Assembly: GCA_016789905.1 (NCBI GenBank)
Contig: JAEUQC010000035.1
Location: 1-33,729 of the forward strand
DNA: 33,729 nucleotides
From: Bryobacterales bacterium
GTDB taxonomy: Bacteria; Acidobacteriota; Terriglobia; Bryobacterales; Bryobacteraceae
Direction of reading: 5' to 3'
Part shown: positions 1-8,815 of the stretch, piece by piece
How the letters are laid out: each line of letters starts with the position of its first letter
Numbering within the stretch: the first letter of the stretch is position 1
Position numbers and translations under genes: made by a program
The notes under the pieces: model-generated
Databases searched by the model: none
Seen by the model: only the letters and a program-made list of their open reading frames with translations
What the model was told of the DNA's origin: nothing

Positions 1-2
1 CC

Positions 3-25
3 GCGGAGGACTCCAATTCCTCCGC
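3..25. other. 8-bp inverted repeat downstream of lon
   Basis: Arms gcggagga and tcctccgc are perfectly complementary around a 7-nt loop. There is no T-run on either side, so it is only a possible transcription end for the leftward lon gene or for a gene outside the window. I see no gene or other recognisable element in the rest of bases 1-162. Confidence 0.3.
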
Positions 26-162
26 TGGCGGGAACATTGTCCTAAGATATGGCCATTCGTACTCCAACACCGATTCATCGCTCATCTATCCATCATAGGA
101 TGAATCCGGGCGAGCGACTCATCCTTAAGTTAGCGCCTATGCTCCTCGCTCCCCCTTTCCAA

Positions 163-2535
163 TCACGCCGCGGCGCTGTCGGTTAATCTGGGCTTCAGCG
201 CCGGTATCATATCCGCCAGCACCTCTTCCACCCGCTCCACGAACAGGAACTCCAGTTCCGCGCGCACGCTCTCCGGCACATCGCGCAGGTCCTTTTCGTT
301 CGCATTGGGCAGAATCACTCGTTTCATCCCGGCCCGCCGCGCGGCCAGTACTTTTTCCTTCACGCCTCCAATTGGCAGCACCAGCCCGGTCAGCGTAATC
401 TCCCCGGTCATGGCCGTGTCGTTCCGCACCGGCAGCTTGGTGTAGGCCGAAGTCATCGCTGTCGCGGCCGCAATCCCAGCCGACGGCCCGTCCTTCGGAA
501 TCGCGCCCGCCGGAACATGCACGTGTACGCCGTATTCCTTGAACAGCTTCGGGTCCAGCCCCAGTTCCCCGGCGTGCGACCAGATATAGCTCTGCGCCGC
601 TTTCATCGATTCCTGCATCACTTCGCCAAGTTGGCCGGTTATCGTCAGCCCCTTGCCTTCCGGCAGCGTGGTCGCCTCCAGATACAGCACATCACCGCCG
701 GATTCCGTCCACGCCAGCCCCGTCACAACCCCCGCCGGCAGGCTCTTGCGGAACCGCTCCGGCTGAATCAGTTCCGGGCCCAACAGGTCCAACACCCGCG
801 CCTGGTCAACGGTCACCGCCGCCTCGCCGGTCTCCACCAGTTTCAGCGCCACCTTCCGCACCACCTTTGCAATAGAGCGCTCCAGCCGTCGCAGCCCCGC
901 CTCCCGCGTATAGCCGCTAATGATGAACCGCAGCCCGTCGTCGGTAAACTCCGCCTGCTCCGGCTTCAGCCCCGTTTCGGTCAGTTGCCGCGGAATAATG
1001 TAGCGCCGCGCAATCTGCACCTTCTCCTCTTCGCTGTAGCCAGACAGCCGGATCGTCTCCATCCGGTCCAGCAATGGCCGCGGTATCGTATCCAGCGTAT
1101 TCGCCGTACACAGGAACATCACCTTCGATAGATCGAAATCCAGGTCCAGATAGTTGTCCCGGAACGTCCGGTTCTGCTCCGGGTCCAACACCTCCAGCAG
1201 CGCATGCGCCGGGTCCCCCCGGAAGTCGCGGCCCACTTTGTCCACCTCGTCCAACAGGATCACTGGATTCCGCGTCCCGGCCCGCCGCATCGCCTGCAGC
1301 AGGCGGCCCGCCATCGCTCCAATGTAGGTCCGCCGGTGCCCGCGCAGTTCCGCCTCGTCGTGCATCCCGCCCAGGCTCATCCGCTCAAACTTCCGGCCCA
1401 GTGACCGCGCCACCGATTGCCCAATGCTCGTCTTCCCCACCCCCGGAGGCCCCACCAGACACAGTATCGGCGCCTTCGCGTTCGGGTTCAACTTCATTAC
1501 GCTCAAATGTTCCAGTATCCGGTCTTTTACTTCCTTCAACTCATAGTGGTCTTCGTCCAGTATCTGCCGCGCGTTCCCGATGTCCAGATTGTCCTCGGTC
1601 GTCTGGTGCCACGGCAGTTCGAGCACAAACTCCAGCCACCCCCGCGTCACCTGGTAGTCCGGCGACGCCGTGTTGGTCCGTTCCAGCTTCTTCAGCTCCC
1701 GGTCCACTTCCTTCTTCGCCGCCTCCGGCAGGTTCGCCTTCTCGGCCTTCTCCCGCAGTTGCGCCAGGTCTCCGGCGTCGTCCCGGTCGCCCAACTCCTG
1801 CTGAATCGCCTTCATCTGCTGCCGCAGCGTATAGTCCCGCTGCTCTTTCGACATCTCGTTGCGCGCCTCAGTGGCGATCTTGCTCTTCAGCTCCAGCACT
1901 TCCACTTCGTGCGAAAGGTACTTGTGCAACTCCCGCAGCGCGTCCAGCCGTGTCGCCGCTTCCAGCAGTATCTGCTCTTTATCCACTGGCAGCGACATCA
2001 TCGAGGCCAACAGATACACCATGTGCAGCGAATCTTCCTGCCCTCGCAGCACTCGGCCCAGGTCGGAACTTGAGTCTCCATGCGCCAGCGTGATCGCCCG
2101 CGTGGCCAGGTCCAGAATCTCCCGTTCCAGCGCCTCCACCTCGGTCCCCGTATCCTCCGGCAGCGGCATCGCGGTCACCCGCGCCCGCAGGTAAATCGCG
2201 GCCCCGTCCTCATCGGAAACCTCGTCCACCTTCAGCAGCCGCGCCCGCTCCTCCCCCATCACCATCAGTTCCATCATCCCGCCCGCATGGCGCTGTATCC
2301 GCCGCACCACGGCAATCGTCCCCACCGTGTACAAATCGGCTTCCGCTGGCGACTCCATCGCGGAATCGCGCTGGGAGACAATGAAGATCTCCTTCTCCTC
2401 AGTCGCCAGCGCCGCCTCCACCGCCGCCTGCGTGGACTTCCGGCCCACACTCAATGGCAGCATCAGGCCGGGAAAAAGTACCGTATTCTTCAGCGGCAGA
2501 ACCGGCAGGCTGCGAAATTCTTCAGATTGGGCCAT
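163..2535 (-). CDS. lon: ATP-dependent protease Lon (LonA type)
   Basis: ATP-driven cytoplasmic serine protease that degrades misfolded and short-lived regulatory proteins as a hexamer. The 790 residues match normal LonA length. Order seen: N-terminal substrate-binding LAN domain (about 1-210), coiled-coil stretch rich in K/E (about 215-300), AAA+ module with Walker A GPPGVGKT at 362-369 and Walker B ILLDEVDK, then the Lon protease domain with catalytic Ser685 in PKDGPSAG and Lys728 in GGVKEKVL. The start ATG at 2535 opens [23 protein letters not shown], a typical Lon beginning. It lies 31 bp downstream of clpB on the same strand, so the two probably form a stress operon. Identification is by motif and full-length architecture. 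Confidence 0.97.
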   Translation of the reverse strand: MAQSEEFRSLPVLPLKNTVLFPGLMLPLSVGRKSTQAAVEAALATEEKEIFIVSQRDSAMESPAEADLYTVGTIAVVRRIQRHAGGMMELMVMGEERARLLKVDEVSDEDGAAIYLRARVTAMPLPEDTGTEVEALEREILDLATRAITLAHGDSSSDLGRVLRGQEDSLHMVYLLASMMSLPVDKEQILLEAATRLDALRELHKYLSHEVEVLELKSKIATEARNEMSKEQRDYTLRQQMKAIQQELGDRDDAGDLAQLREKAEKANLPEAAKKEVDRELKKLERTNTASPDYQVTRGWLEFVLELPWHQTTEDNLDIGNARQILDEDHYELKEVKDRILEHLSVMKLNPNAKAPILCLVGPPGVGKTSIGQSVARSLGRKFERMSLGGMHDEAELRGHRRTYIGAMAGRLLQAMRRAGTRNPVILLDEVDKVGRDFRGDPAHALLEVLDPEQNRTFRDNYLDLDFDLSKVMFLCTANTLDTIPRPLLDRMETIRLSGYSEEEKVQIARRYIIPRQLTETGLKPEQAEFTDDGLRFIISGYTREAGLRRLERSIAKVVRKVALKLVETGEAAVTVDQARVLDLLGPELIQPERFRKSLPAGVVTGLAWTESGGDVLYLEATTLPEGKGLTITGQLGEVMQESMKAAQSYIWSHAGELGLDPKLFKEYGVHVHVPAGAIPKDGPSAGIAAATAMTSAYTKLPVRNDTAMTGEITLTGLVLPIGGVKEKVLAARRAGMKRVILPNANEKDLRDVPESVRAELEFLFVERVEEVLADMIPALKPRLTDSAAA

Positions 2536-2566
2536 TATTTCCTCTTTTTCTTAGTTACGCGTTTCA

Positions 2567-5188
2567 CTAGGCAACCGCTGTGATCGGGGGCGAAAAATCC
2601 AGTTCCCCCCGCAGCGGATTCAGTTCGACTTTGACAATTTGGCCATCGCGGATCTCACCGCCAATCAGCCTTCGCGCCAGCGGCGTCTCCACTTCTTTCT
2701 GGATGATACGCTTTAACGGCCGGGCTCCAAAATTCGGATCATACCCGTTGCGCACCAGCCAGCCCAGCGCCACATCGCTGAACTCCAGCACAATATTCCG
2801 CTCCGCCAGCCGCTTGCGCAGACCGTTCAGTTGAATCTTCACAATCTCTTTCAGGTGTTCTTCGCTCAATGCATGGAAGACGATGATCTCGTCCACCCTG
2901 TTCAGAAATTCCGGACGGAATCCCTGCCGCAGCTCCTCCATCACCGCGCGCTTCATCCGCTCATAGGCATCGCCACGCCAGTCGCCCTTGTGCTCCAGAA
3001 TCCGCGGGCTGCCTATGTTACTCGTCATAATCACAATCGCGTTCTTGAAATCCACCGTCCGCCCCTGCCCATCGGTCAGCCGGCCGTCGTCCAGCACCTG
3101 CAGCAATATGTTGAAAATGTCGCTATGCGCTTTCTCGATTTCATCGAACAGAATCACGCAGTACGGCCGCCGCCGCACCGCTTCCGTCAATTGGCCGCCC
3201 TCTTCGAATCCCACATATCCCGGAGGCGCCCCCACCAGCCGCGATACCGTGTGCTTCTCCTGATACTCCGACATATCAATCCGGATCATCGCCCGTTCAT
3301 CGTCGAATAGAGATTCGGCCAGCGCCCGCGCCAGCTCCGTCTTCCCCACCCCCGTCGGGCCCAGGAAAATAAAGGAGCCAATCGGCCGGTTCGGGTCTTT
3401 CAATCCGCTGCGCGCTCGCAGTACGGCATCGGCCACCGCGTCCACCGCCTCCTCCTGGCCAATCACCCGCTCATGCAGTTCTTTCTCCATGTTCAGCAGC
3501 TTCTGGTTATCCCCGGCCAGCAGCTTCGTCACCGGCACCCCGGTCCAACGGCTCACCACCGCCGCGATATCCTCCTCCGCCACTTCTTCTTTAATCAGCC
3601 GGCCTGTCGTCTCGCCCGCCTCCAGCGCCGCGCTCTCCCGCGCCAGGTCCTTTTCCAGCGCCACCAGCGTTCCGTACTTCAACTCCGCCGCCTTATTCAA
3701 ATCGTACGAACGTTCCGCCCGCTCAATGTCCGCCTTCACGGTCTCAATTTTTTCCTTAATCCCGCGCAGCACGTCCACAGCTTTCTTCTCGTTCTGCCAC
3801 TGCGCCCGCAAGGCGTCGGCCTGCCCCTTCAACTCGGCCAGCTCTTTTTCCAGCCGCGTCAGCCGGTCCTTCGACGCCGCATCGGACTCCTTCCGCAGCG
3901 CCTCCCGTTCAATCTCCAACTGCATCAGCCGCCGCTGCACCTCGTCCAGCTCACTCGGCACCGAATCGATCTCCGTCCGCAGCTTCGCCGCCGATTCATC
4001 CACCAGATCAATCGCCTTGTCCGGCAGAAACCGGTCCGTGATATACCGGTTCGAAAGCACCGCCGCGCTCACCAGGGCAGCGTCTTTAATGCGAACACCG
4101 TGATGCACCTCGTAGCGCTCTCGGAGGCCACGCAGTATGGAAATGGTGTCTTCAACGTTGGGCTGGTCAACCAGCACCGGCTGGAACCGCCGTTCCAGCG
4201 CCGGGTCTTTCTCAATGTACTTCCGGTACTCGTCAAGCGTCGTCGCCCCAATGCAATGCAGCTCTCCCCGGGCCAGCAGCGGCTTCAGCAGATTGCCCGC
4301 GTCCATCGAGCCCTCCGCCTTCCCCGCTCCCACCACCGTATGCAGCTCATCGATGAAGAGGATGATCTTACCCTCGGCCGAAGTCACTTCCTTCAACACG
4401 GCCTTCAATCGCTCTTCAAACTCCCCGCGGAACTTGGCCCCAGCAATCAGCGCCCCCATGTCCAGCGCAATTAGCTTTTTCTCTTTGATCCCTTCCGGCA
4501 CGTCCCCGCGCACAATCCGGTTCGCCAGCCCCTCGGCAATCGCCGTCTTCCCAACGCCCGGCTCGCCAATCAGCACCGGGTTGTTCTTCGTCCGGCGCGA
4601 TAGCACCTGGATCACACGCCGTATCTCCTCATCCCGCCCGATCACCGGGTCCAGCTTGTTCTGCGCCGCCAGTTGCGTCAGGTCCCGGCCATACTTCTCC
4701 AGCGCCTCGTAGCTCGCTTCCGGGTTCTGCGTCGTCACCCGCTGCGCCCCCCGGATCTCCTTCAACGCACTCTCAATCCGTGCCCGCGTCAATCCAAACT
4801 CTTTCAACAGCTTCCCCGCCGGGCCATTGTCGCCCGTAAAGGCTAATAGCAAATGCTCGACGCTTACATAGTCGTCCTTCATCCGCTTCGCCTCGGCCTC
4901 GGCGTCGCTCACCAGCTTGGTCAGCCGTGTCGTCACGTACAGCGATTCCGCGTTCGGCGCCCCCGAAACCTTCGGCAGCTTGTCCAGTTCCTGCACCACC
5001 CGCAGCGAAAACGTGTCCAGCGCCACGTTCGCCCGTTTCAGCAGCGAGGGCACCAGCCCCTGCTCCTGCCGCAGCAGCGCCGCGAAGAGATGTTCGCCAT
5101 CTAGTTGATTATTCGAGTTTTGGACCGCGATGGACTGAGCGGAGCGGAGCGCATCCTGCGATTTTTCGGTCAGCTTGTTGAGATCCAT
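2567..5188 (-). CDS. clpB: ATP-dependent chaperone ClpB
   Basis: Hexameric Hsp100 disaggregase that works with DnaK to pull proteins out of aggregates. At 873 residues it has the usual ClpB length. Visible parts: Clp N-terminal repeat domain (1-145, beginning [18 protein letters not shown]), first AAA+ domain with Walker A GEPGVGKT at 208-215, the long coiled-coil middle domain (about 400-530, many K/E/R heptads) that separates ClpB from ClpA/ClpC, second AAA+ domain with Walker A GPTGVGKT at 610-617, and the C-terminal D2-small domain. A purine-rich AGAGAGG stretch lies about 10 nt before the ATG. It is the first gene of the clpB-lon pair. I found no CIRCE-type inverted repeat upstream. Confidence 0.97.
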   Translation of the reverse strand: MDLNKLTEKSQDALRSAQSIAVQNSNNQLDGEHLFAALLRQEQGLVPSLLKRANVALDTFSLRVVQELDKLPKVSGAPNAESLYVTTRLTKLVSDAEAEAKRMKDDYVSVEHLLLAFTGDNGPAGKLLKEFGLTRARIESALKEIRGAQRVTTQNPEASYEALEKYGRDLTQLAAQNKLDPVIGRDEEIRRVIQVLSRRTKNNPVLIGEPGVGKTAIAEGLANRIVRGDVPEGIKEKKLIALDMGALIAGAKFRGEFEERLKAVLKEVTSAEGKIILFIDELHTVVGAGKAEGSMDAGNLLKPLLARGELHCIGATTLDEYRKYIEKDPALERRFQPVLVDQPNVEDTISILRGLRERYEVHHGVRIKDAALVSAAVLSNRYITDRFLPDKAIDLVDESAAKLRTEIDSVPSELDEVQRRLMQLEIEREALRKESDAASKDRLTRLEKELAELKGQADALRAQWQNEKKAVDVLRGIKEKIETVKADIERAERSYDLNKAAELKYGTLVALEKDLARESAALEAGETTGRLIKEEVAEEDIAAVVSRWTGVPVTKLLAGDNQKLLNMEKELHERVIGQEEAVDAVADAVLRARSGLKDPNRPIGSFIFLGPTGVGKTELARALAESLFDDERAMIRIDMSEYQEKHTVSRLVGAPPGYVGFEEGGQLTEAVRRRPYCVILFDEIEKAHSDIFNILLQVLDDGRLTDGQGRTVDFKNAIVIMTSNIGSPRILEHKGDWRGDAYERMKRAVMEELRQGFRPEFLNRVDEIIVFHALSEEHLKEIVKIQLNGLRKRLAERNIVLEFSDVALGWLVRNGYDPNFGARPLKRIIQKEVETPLARRLIGGEIRDGQIVKVELNPLRGELDFSPPITAVA

Positions 5189-5218
5189 GATGTGAGTGCC
5201 TCTCTATCAATTAAATGC

Positions 5219-5247
5219 AGTGTAGCACCATAAAGTTTCGAAAACAA
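5219..5247 (-). promoter_or_regulatory. Candidate sigma70-like promoter of clpB-lon
   Basis: Read leftward, TTGTTT (5247-5242) and TACACT (5224-5219) are separated by exactly 17 nt. A TGC directly before the -10 gives an extended -10 (TGn). It lies 31-59 nt upstream of the clpB start. This is a pattern match only; the same TGC-TACACT string recurs upstream of the DGR template repeat. Confidence 0.4.
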
Positions 5248-5274
5248 TCACTTGCTCGTCTGTAATCCCAGCCA

Positions 5275-5838
5275 CTAGCCGCGATCCCGAAAAACCCACT
5301 TGCAACCCACCCCCCGCCACAAGCCGCGAACCGGGAAACTCCACATGCAACCCCAAATCCCGCCGGGACACGTTTCAACGTGTCCCAGAACGCGCTACCA
5401 CCCCACAACGGCGTACCGCCCGCCTGAACCCCCGCCGCAAGCCGCGAACCGGGAAAACCCCACATGCAACCCAAATCCCGCCGGGACACGTTTCAACGTG
5501 TCCCAAAACGCACTACCACCCCCACAACGGCGTACCGCCCGCCTGAACCCCCGCCACAAGCCGCGAACCGGGAAACCCCACATGCAACCCAAAATCCCGC
5601 CGGGACACGTTTCAACGTGTCCCAGAACGCACTACCACCCACAACGGCGTACCGCCCGCCTGAACCCCCGCCGCAAGCCGCGAACCGGGAAAACCCCACA
5701 TGCAACCCCAAAACCCGCCGGGACACGTTTCAACGTGTCCCAGAACGCACTACCACCCCCACAACGGCGTACCGCCCGCCTGAACCCCCGCCACAAGCCG
5801 CGAACCGGGAAACCCCTCCGGCAACCCCCAACCCCCCA
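5275..5838. repeat. Tandem array of about 118-bp repeats with a 22-bp palindrome
   Basis: Four near-identical units with period 118-119 bp, plus degenerate partial copies at both edges. Each full unit holds a perfect palindrome with arms gggacacgtt and aacgtgtccc around TC, at 5365-5386, 5483-5504, 5602-5623 and 5720-5741. The rest of the unit alternates between CGCCGCAAGCC and CGCCACAAGCC variants. The strand-wide open frames through it are low-complexity and change frame with unit length, so I see no gene here. It separates clpB from the 3' end of the next leftward gene. The unit resembles a dispersed intergenic REP-like element; the array at the right end of the window shares its core. Confidence 0.9.
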
Positions 5839-5872
5839 AACTGAGTTGCCCCCACCTAGGAAAACCCGGAAT

Positions 5873-8383
5873 CTAACGCACCACTACCGAATACGCCTTC
5901 GACCCCTGCGCCCCCACCCGCAACACCAAGGGATACGTCCCCGGCCCAACTCCCGCCGGAATCTCTACATTCACCTGGTACACACCCCCAATAATCCCCG
6001 GTGCCCCGCCTGCAAACGTCACCGGAGCCTCCGCTCCCCCCAGCGTCGCCGTCACCGTCCCAGTCACAGGCAACACCGGCGAAGCCGGCACAAAATCGCC
6101 CAGCGCCAGCGTCCCGGTCAGAACGCCCAGCCCCGTCGCATACACCGCCAGGCTCCGCCCCTCCTGCACCGCGGCGAAGATGCCCGGTGTCGCCGCCTGC
6201 ACACGAATCGTCGCCGGATAGAACAATTGCAGCCCCTGCCAGGAAAAGTACAACTGATACGAATTCCCCGCCGGCGCCGCTATCGGCGTCGCCACCGTCA
6301 CCTGTTGGTCGTTCGAATACACCACCGGCAGCGTCGTCCCGGTCAACGCCGATTCCGGAATCGTTCCCGAAAAATTCCCCAGCACCAGCGCCGGATAGGG
6401 CGCCGGCTGGCCGCCGGCCCGCAGCACGCCATCCAGCACCAGCCCCTGACCCTCTGCCGGTCCCAGCCCCGTCCCGAAAAGCGTCACCAGTCCACGGGGG
6501 GAAACCGTGTCGGCAAAGTCGTAGGACGCAGCATTCACTACCGCGTTGATCTTCGGCTGCGGCGTCCATCGGCACGCCTCGGCGCCCTCAAAACGATAAA
6601 AACCGCCATCGTTGAAATGCACGAACACCGCCCCGCCTCCAGCCGTCACATAGTCGGGCGTGCTTGCGGTTTCCAGCCATTCAATCCGTCCCGGCTCCCC
6701 CCGGAACAACCGGCCCGCGGCAATGAAATACGGCGGCGCCACAGATGTCATCGGCAGGAATCGCAGCCCGCCCCGCACCTCGCCAAGCCCGGCCGGCGTC
6801 AGCCGCCACGCGCTCCGGAAGTTCGTCCCGTTCCCGGCGATCGCCACCGCCGTCCCGTCCTCCATGCGCCCCATCGAGTTCAACCCCGGTATCGTAATCC
6901 GGCTCACCGTCTGGCTCGCCCGCGTCCATACCGACACTTCCACCGTCAATACCCCGCCAGCCGGCGTCGACGCCGCCGCGTTCCAATAAATGTTCCCCTG
7001 TTCGTCCGTCGTTATCCGTTGTAGCGTGGAAAAAGTTCCCAGCGGCGCAAATACCACCGACTGCCCATCCGCCGTTTTCAACTCCGTCACCTTCCCGTCC
7101 ACCCCAACCACCAGAATCCGCCGCCGGTTCACGTCCGCCAACACGATCCGGCCCGCCGGGTCCACCGCGAACGTCACCAGCCCGAAAATACTCAGCTCCG
7201 TCGCCGTTTTTCCGTCCGCGTCTCCAATGTCATTGCCCCCCCCCACAATGAACTTCGCCGCCTGCCCGGCCCGCACTTCCACAATTCCGCTCCGGCCCTC
7301 CAACGTCGCCGAATAGAGCAGCGAATTGTTCCGCGCCAAATACGCTCCAAACGGCGGCGCCTGCCCGTCCACCACGGCCGGAACCGGCGCCCCGCCCAAT
7401 ACGGTCTGCACCCGGTTGGCAATCCGCACCAGCGGCGTTCGCTGCTCCGGCCTCGTTGAGCCCTCGAAATAGAGCTCGCCGCCCGGCCCCACCGCCCGCG
7501 GCGTCCCCGTAAACGGTGGATACGGCGCCGCACCCGTTTCAATATTCCCATCCGCCCGCAGCGGAAACACGCGATTAGCCGTCGCCGCCGCCGGCGTCCC
7601 ATCACCCAGCAGCAGTATGTTGATCGATGCGTCGAAGTTTGAATTCACCGTCCGAATCATCCCGTCCGCCGTTATCGATCGAATGTGCCGTCCCGATAAG
7701 TCACGCAGCCATAGGCTCCCATCGCGCAGCGGAATCACCTGCCGCGGCGACGATAGCGCCGCCTCCGTCGCCGGCCCGTCATCCCCCGTTCGCCCCGCCG
7801 CCGCTGCCACCCGCGTCGATCCGGCTATCGTCCGCAACCGCCCGTCTCCCTCCAGCCGCCGCACCCGGTTGAACCCGTCCAGTATCACCAGCGCTCCTTC
7901 CCCCGAGAAGGCAATATTCACAATCCCGCCCAGGTTCACCTCCGCCGCCGGTCCCGACTCCCCATTGAAACCCGGCCGCCCCGATCCCGCCGCCACCTCA
8001 ATGCGTTCCCCGGCTATCTTGAACACACGCCCCACCGACACAAAATGCACCACCCCATCCGGCGCCACCGCAATCTGTGTCACGTTCGCCAGCGCCGTCC
8101 CCAACGCCGGCCCGGGCCCCATCGTCTCCGCCCGCGCTCCCGTCCCGGCCACCGTCCGCATCCGCCCGTCCCCATCGATTCGCCGGATCCGGCTCGCCGT
8201 GTCGAACAGGTAAACTACGTTCCCCGGCGCTACCGCCATCACCGCCGTCTGGAACGTTTGCGATTCGGTCGCCCGCTCTCCTTCCTCCACCTTAAGCGGA
8301 GGCTGCGCCGGGCTCAGCGGAACGAAACGGCACTCTTGCGCCAGCGCCGAAAGACTAACAACCAATAGACAGAGGATTCGCAT
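5873..8383 (-). CDS. Secreted NHL/beta-propeller-like protein with TIGR03437-type C-terminal domain
   Basis: Starts with a Sec signal peptide (MRILCLLVVSLSALAQ). Residues about 45-500 contain repeated blade-like segments such as VYLFDTASRIRRIDGDGRMRT and LVILDGFNRVRRLEGDGRL, the pattern of NHL-type propellers. From about residue 610 (INAVVNAASYDFADTVSPRG, then LVTLFGTGLGP) it matches the C-terminal domain typical of Solibacter proteins (TIGR03437). It ends with a bacterial Ig-like fold segment (VNVEIPAGVGPGTYPLVLRVG). Likely exported or surface-exposed; the substrate is unknown. It has 836 residues, no clear Shine-Dalgarno before the ATG at 8383, and is downstream of a small acidic gene on the same strand. 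Function beyond adhesion or carbohydrate/protein binding cannot be inferred. Confidence 0.85.
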   Translation of the reverse strand: MRILCLLVVSLSALAQECRFVPLSPAQPPLKVEEGERATESQTFQTAVMAVAPGNVVYLFDTASRIRRIDGDGRMRTVAGTGARAETMGPGPALGTALANVTQIAVAPDGVVHFVSVGRVFKIAGERIEVAAGSGRPGFNGESGPAAEVNLGGIVNIAFSGEGALVILDGFNRVRRLEGDGRLRTIAGSTRVAAAAGRTGDDGPATEAALSSPRQVIPLRDGSLWLRDLSGRHIRSITADGMIRTVNSNFDASINILLLGDGTPAAATANRVFPLRADGNIETGAAPYPPFTGTPRAVGPGGELYFEGSTRPEQRTPLVRIANRVQTVLGGAPVPAVVDGQAPPFGAYLARNNSLLYSATLEGRSGIVEVRAGQAAKFIVGGGNDIGDADGKTATELSIFGLVTFAVDPAGRIVLADVNRRRILVVGVDGKVTELKTADGQSVVFAPLGTFSTLQRITTDEQGNIYWNAAASTPAGGVLTVEVSVWTRASQTVSRITIPGLNSMGRMEDGTAVAIAGNGTNFRSAWRLTPAGLGEVRGGLRFLPMTSVAPPYFIAAGRLFRGEPGRIEWLETASTPDYVTAGGGAVFVHFNDGGFYRFEGAEACRWTPQPKINAVVNAASYDFADTVSPRGLVTLFGTGLGPAEGQGLVLDGVLRAGGQPAPYPALVLGNFSGTIPESALTGTTLPVVYSNDQQVTVATPIAAPAGNSYQLYFSWQGLQLFYPATIRVQAATPGIFAAVQEGRSLAVYATGLGVLTGTLALGDFVPASPVLPVTGTVTATLGGAEAPVTFAGGAPGIIGGVYQVNVEIPAGVGPGTYPLVLRVGAQGSKAYSVVVR

Positions 8384-8417
8384 GCGGTCGAAATCATCAT
8401 ACCCCGCCGCCTCTCCA

Positions 8418-8708
8418 TTAATCGTTTTCCCGGTATTCCAGCGGCACGTCGTCCTCGCGCACCTGCCGCGTCCGAACCTCGCTCAAACTCCCATCGGCCG
8501 CCTCTTCCATGCTCGCAACCAGTTCCGCTTCCAGAAATTGCCCTTCTTCCACCAACTCCTCGACGCTCTCCGATGCCACGTCTTCCACATCCGGCAATCC
8601 CTGTATATCCCCCGACTGTCCCGCCGACCCTGGCCCCAATCCCCGCTTCCGCTTCTGAACGCGGCTCACCGGCGAAATGCCGCCACCGAATTCACTATGG
8701 TTGCTCAT
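8418..8708 (-). CDS. Small acidic hypothetical protein
   Basis: Ninety-six residues if started at the ATG at 8708 (MSNHSEFGGGISP), which has a GGGGG stretch just upstream. A start 66 nt further upstream is possible but adds residues that look non-native and crowds the divergent kinase gene. The second half is strongly acidic (VEDVASESVEELVEEGQFLEAE) with no membrane segment or known motif. It is 34 bp upstream of the NHL-like gene and divergent from the sensor kinase. No family is recognised. Support is the biased composition and clean start. Confidence 0.55.
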   Translation of the reverse strand: MSNHSEFGGGISPVSRVQKRKRGLGPGSAGQSGDIQGLPDVEDVASESVEELVEEGQFLEAELVASMEEAADGSLSEVRTRQVREDDVPLEYREND

Positions 8709-8815
8709 GCCCCCATTCTGCCATGCAATCACATTAAAAAATACCCTTCGTTTCACACCCGTGCAGCCCCTCAATACTTGCCTCCAAAATCGCCTCGTTC
8801 TGTCGATAAGCTACC

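Noticed and set aside
5365..5741. CRISPR array
   Set aside because: The 118-bp period has no short repeat/unique spacer structure: the intervening sequence is conserved between units, and no cas genes are present.
5300..7024. Long rightward open frame over the repeat array and the NHL-like gene
   Set aside because: It is arginine/proline-rich low-complexity translation of repeats and of the antisense of a real gene with a signal peptide and known domains.
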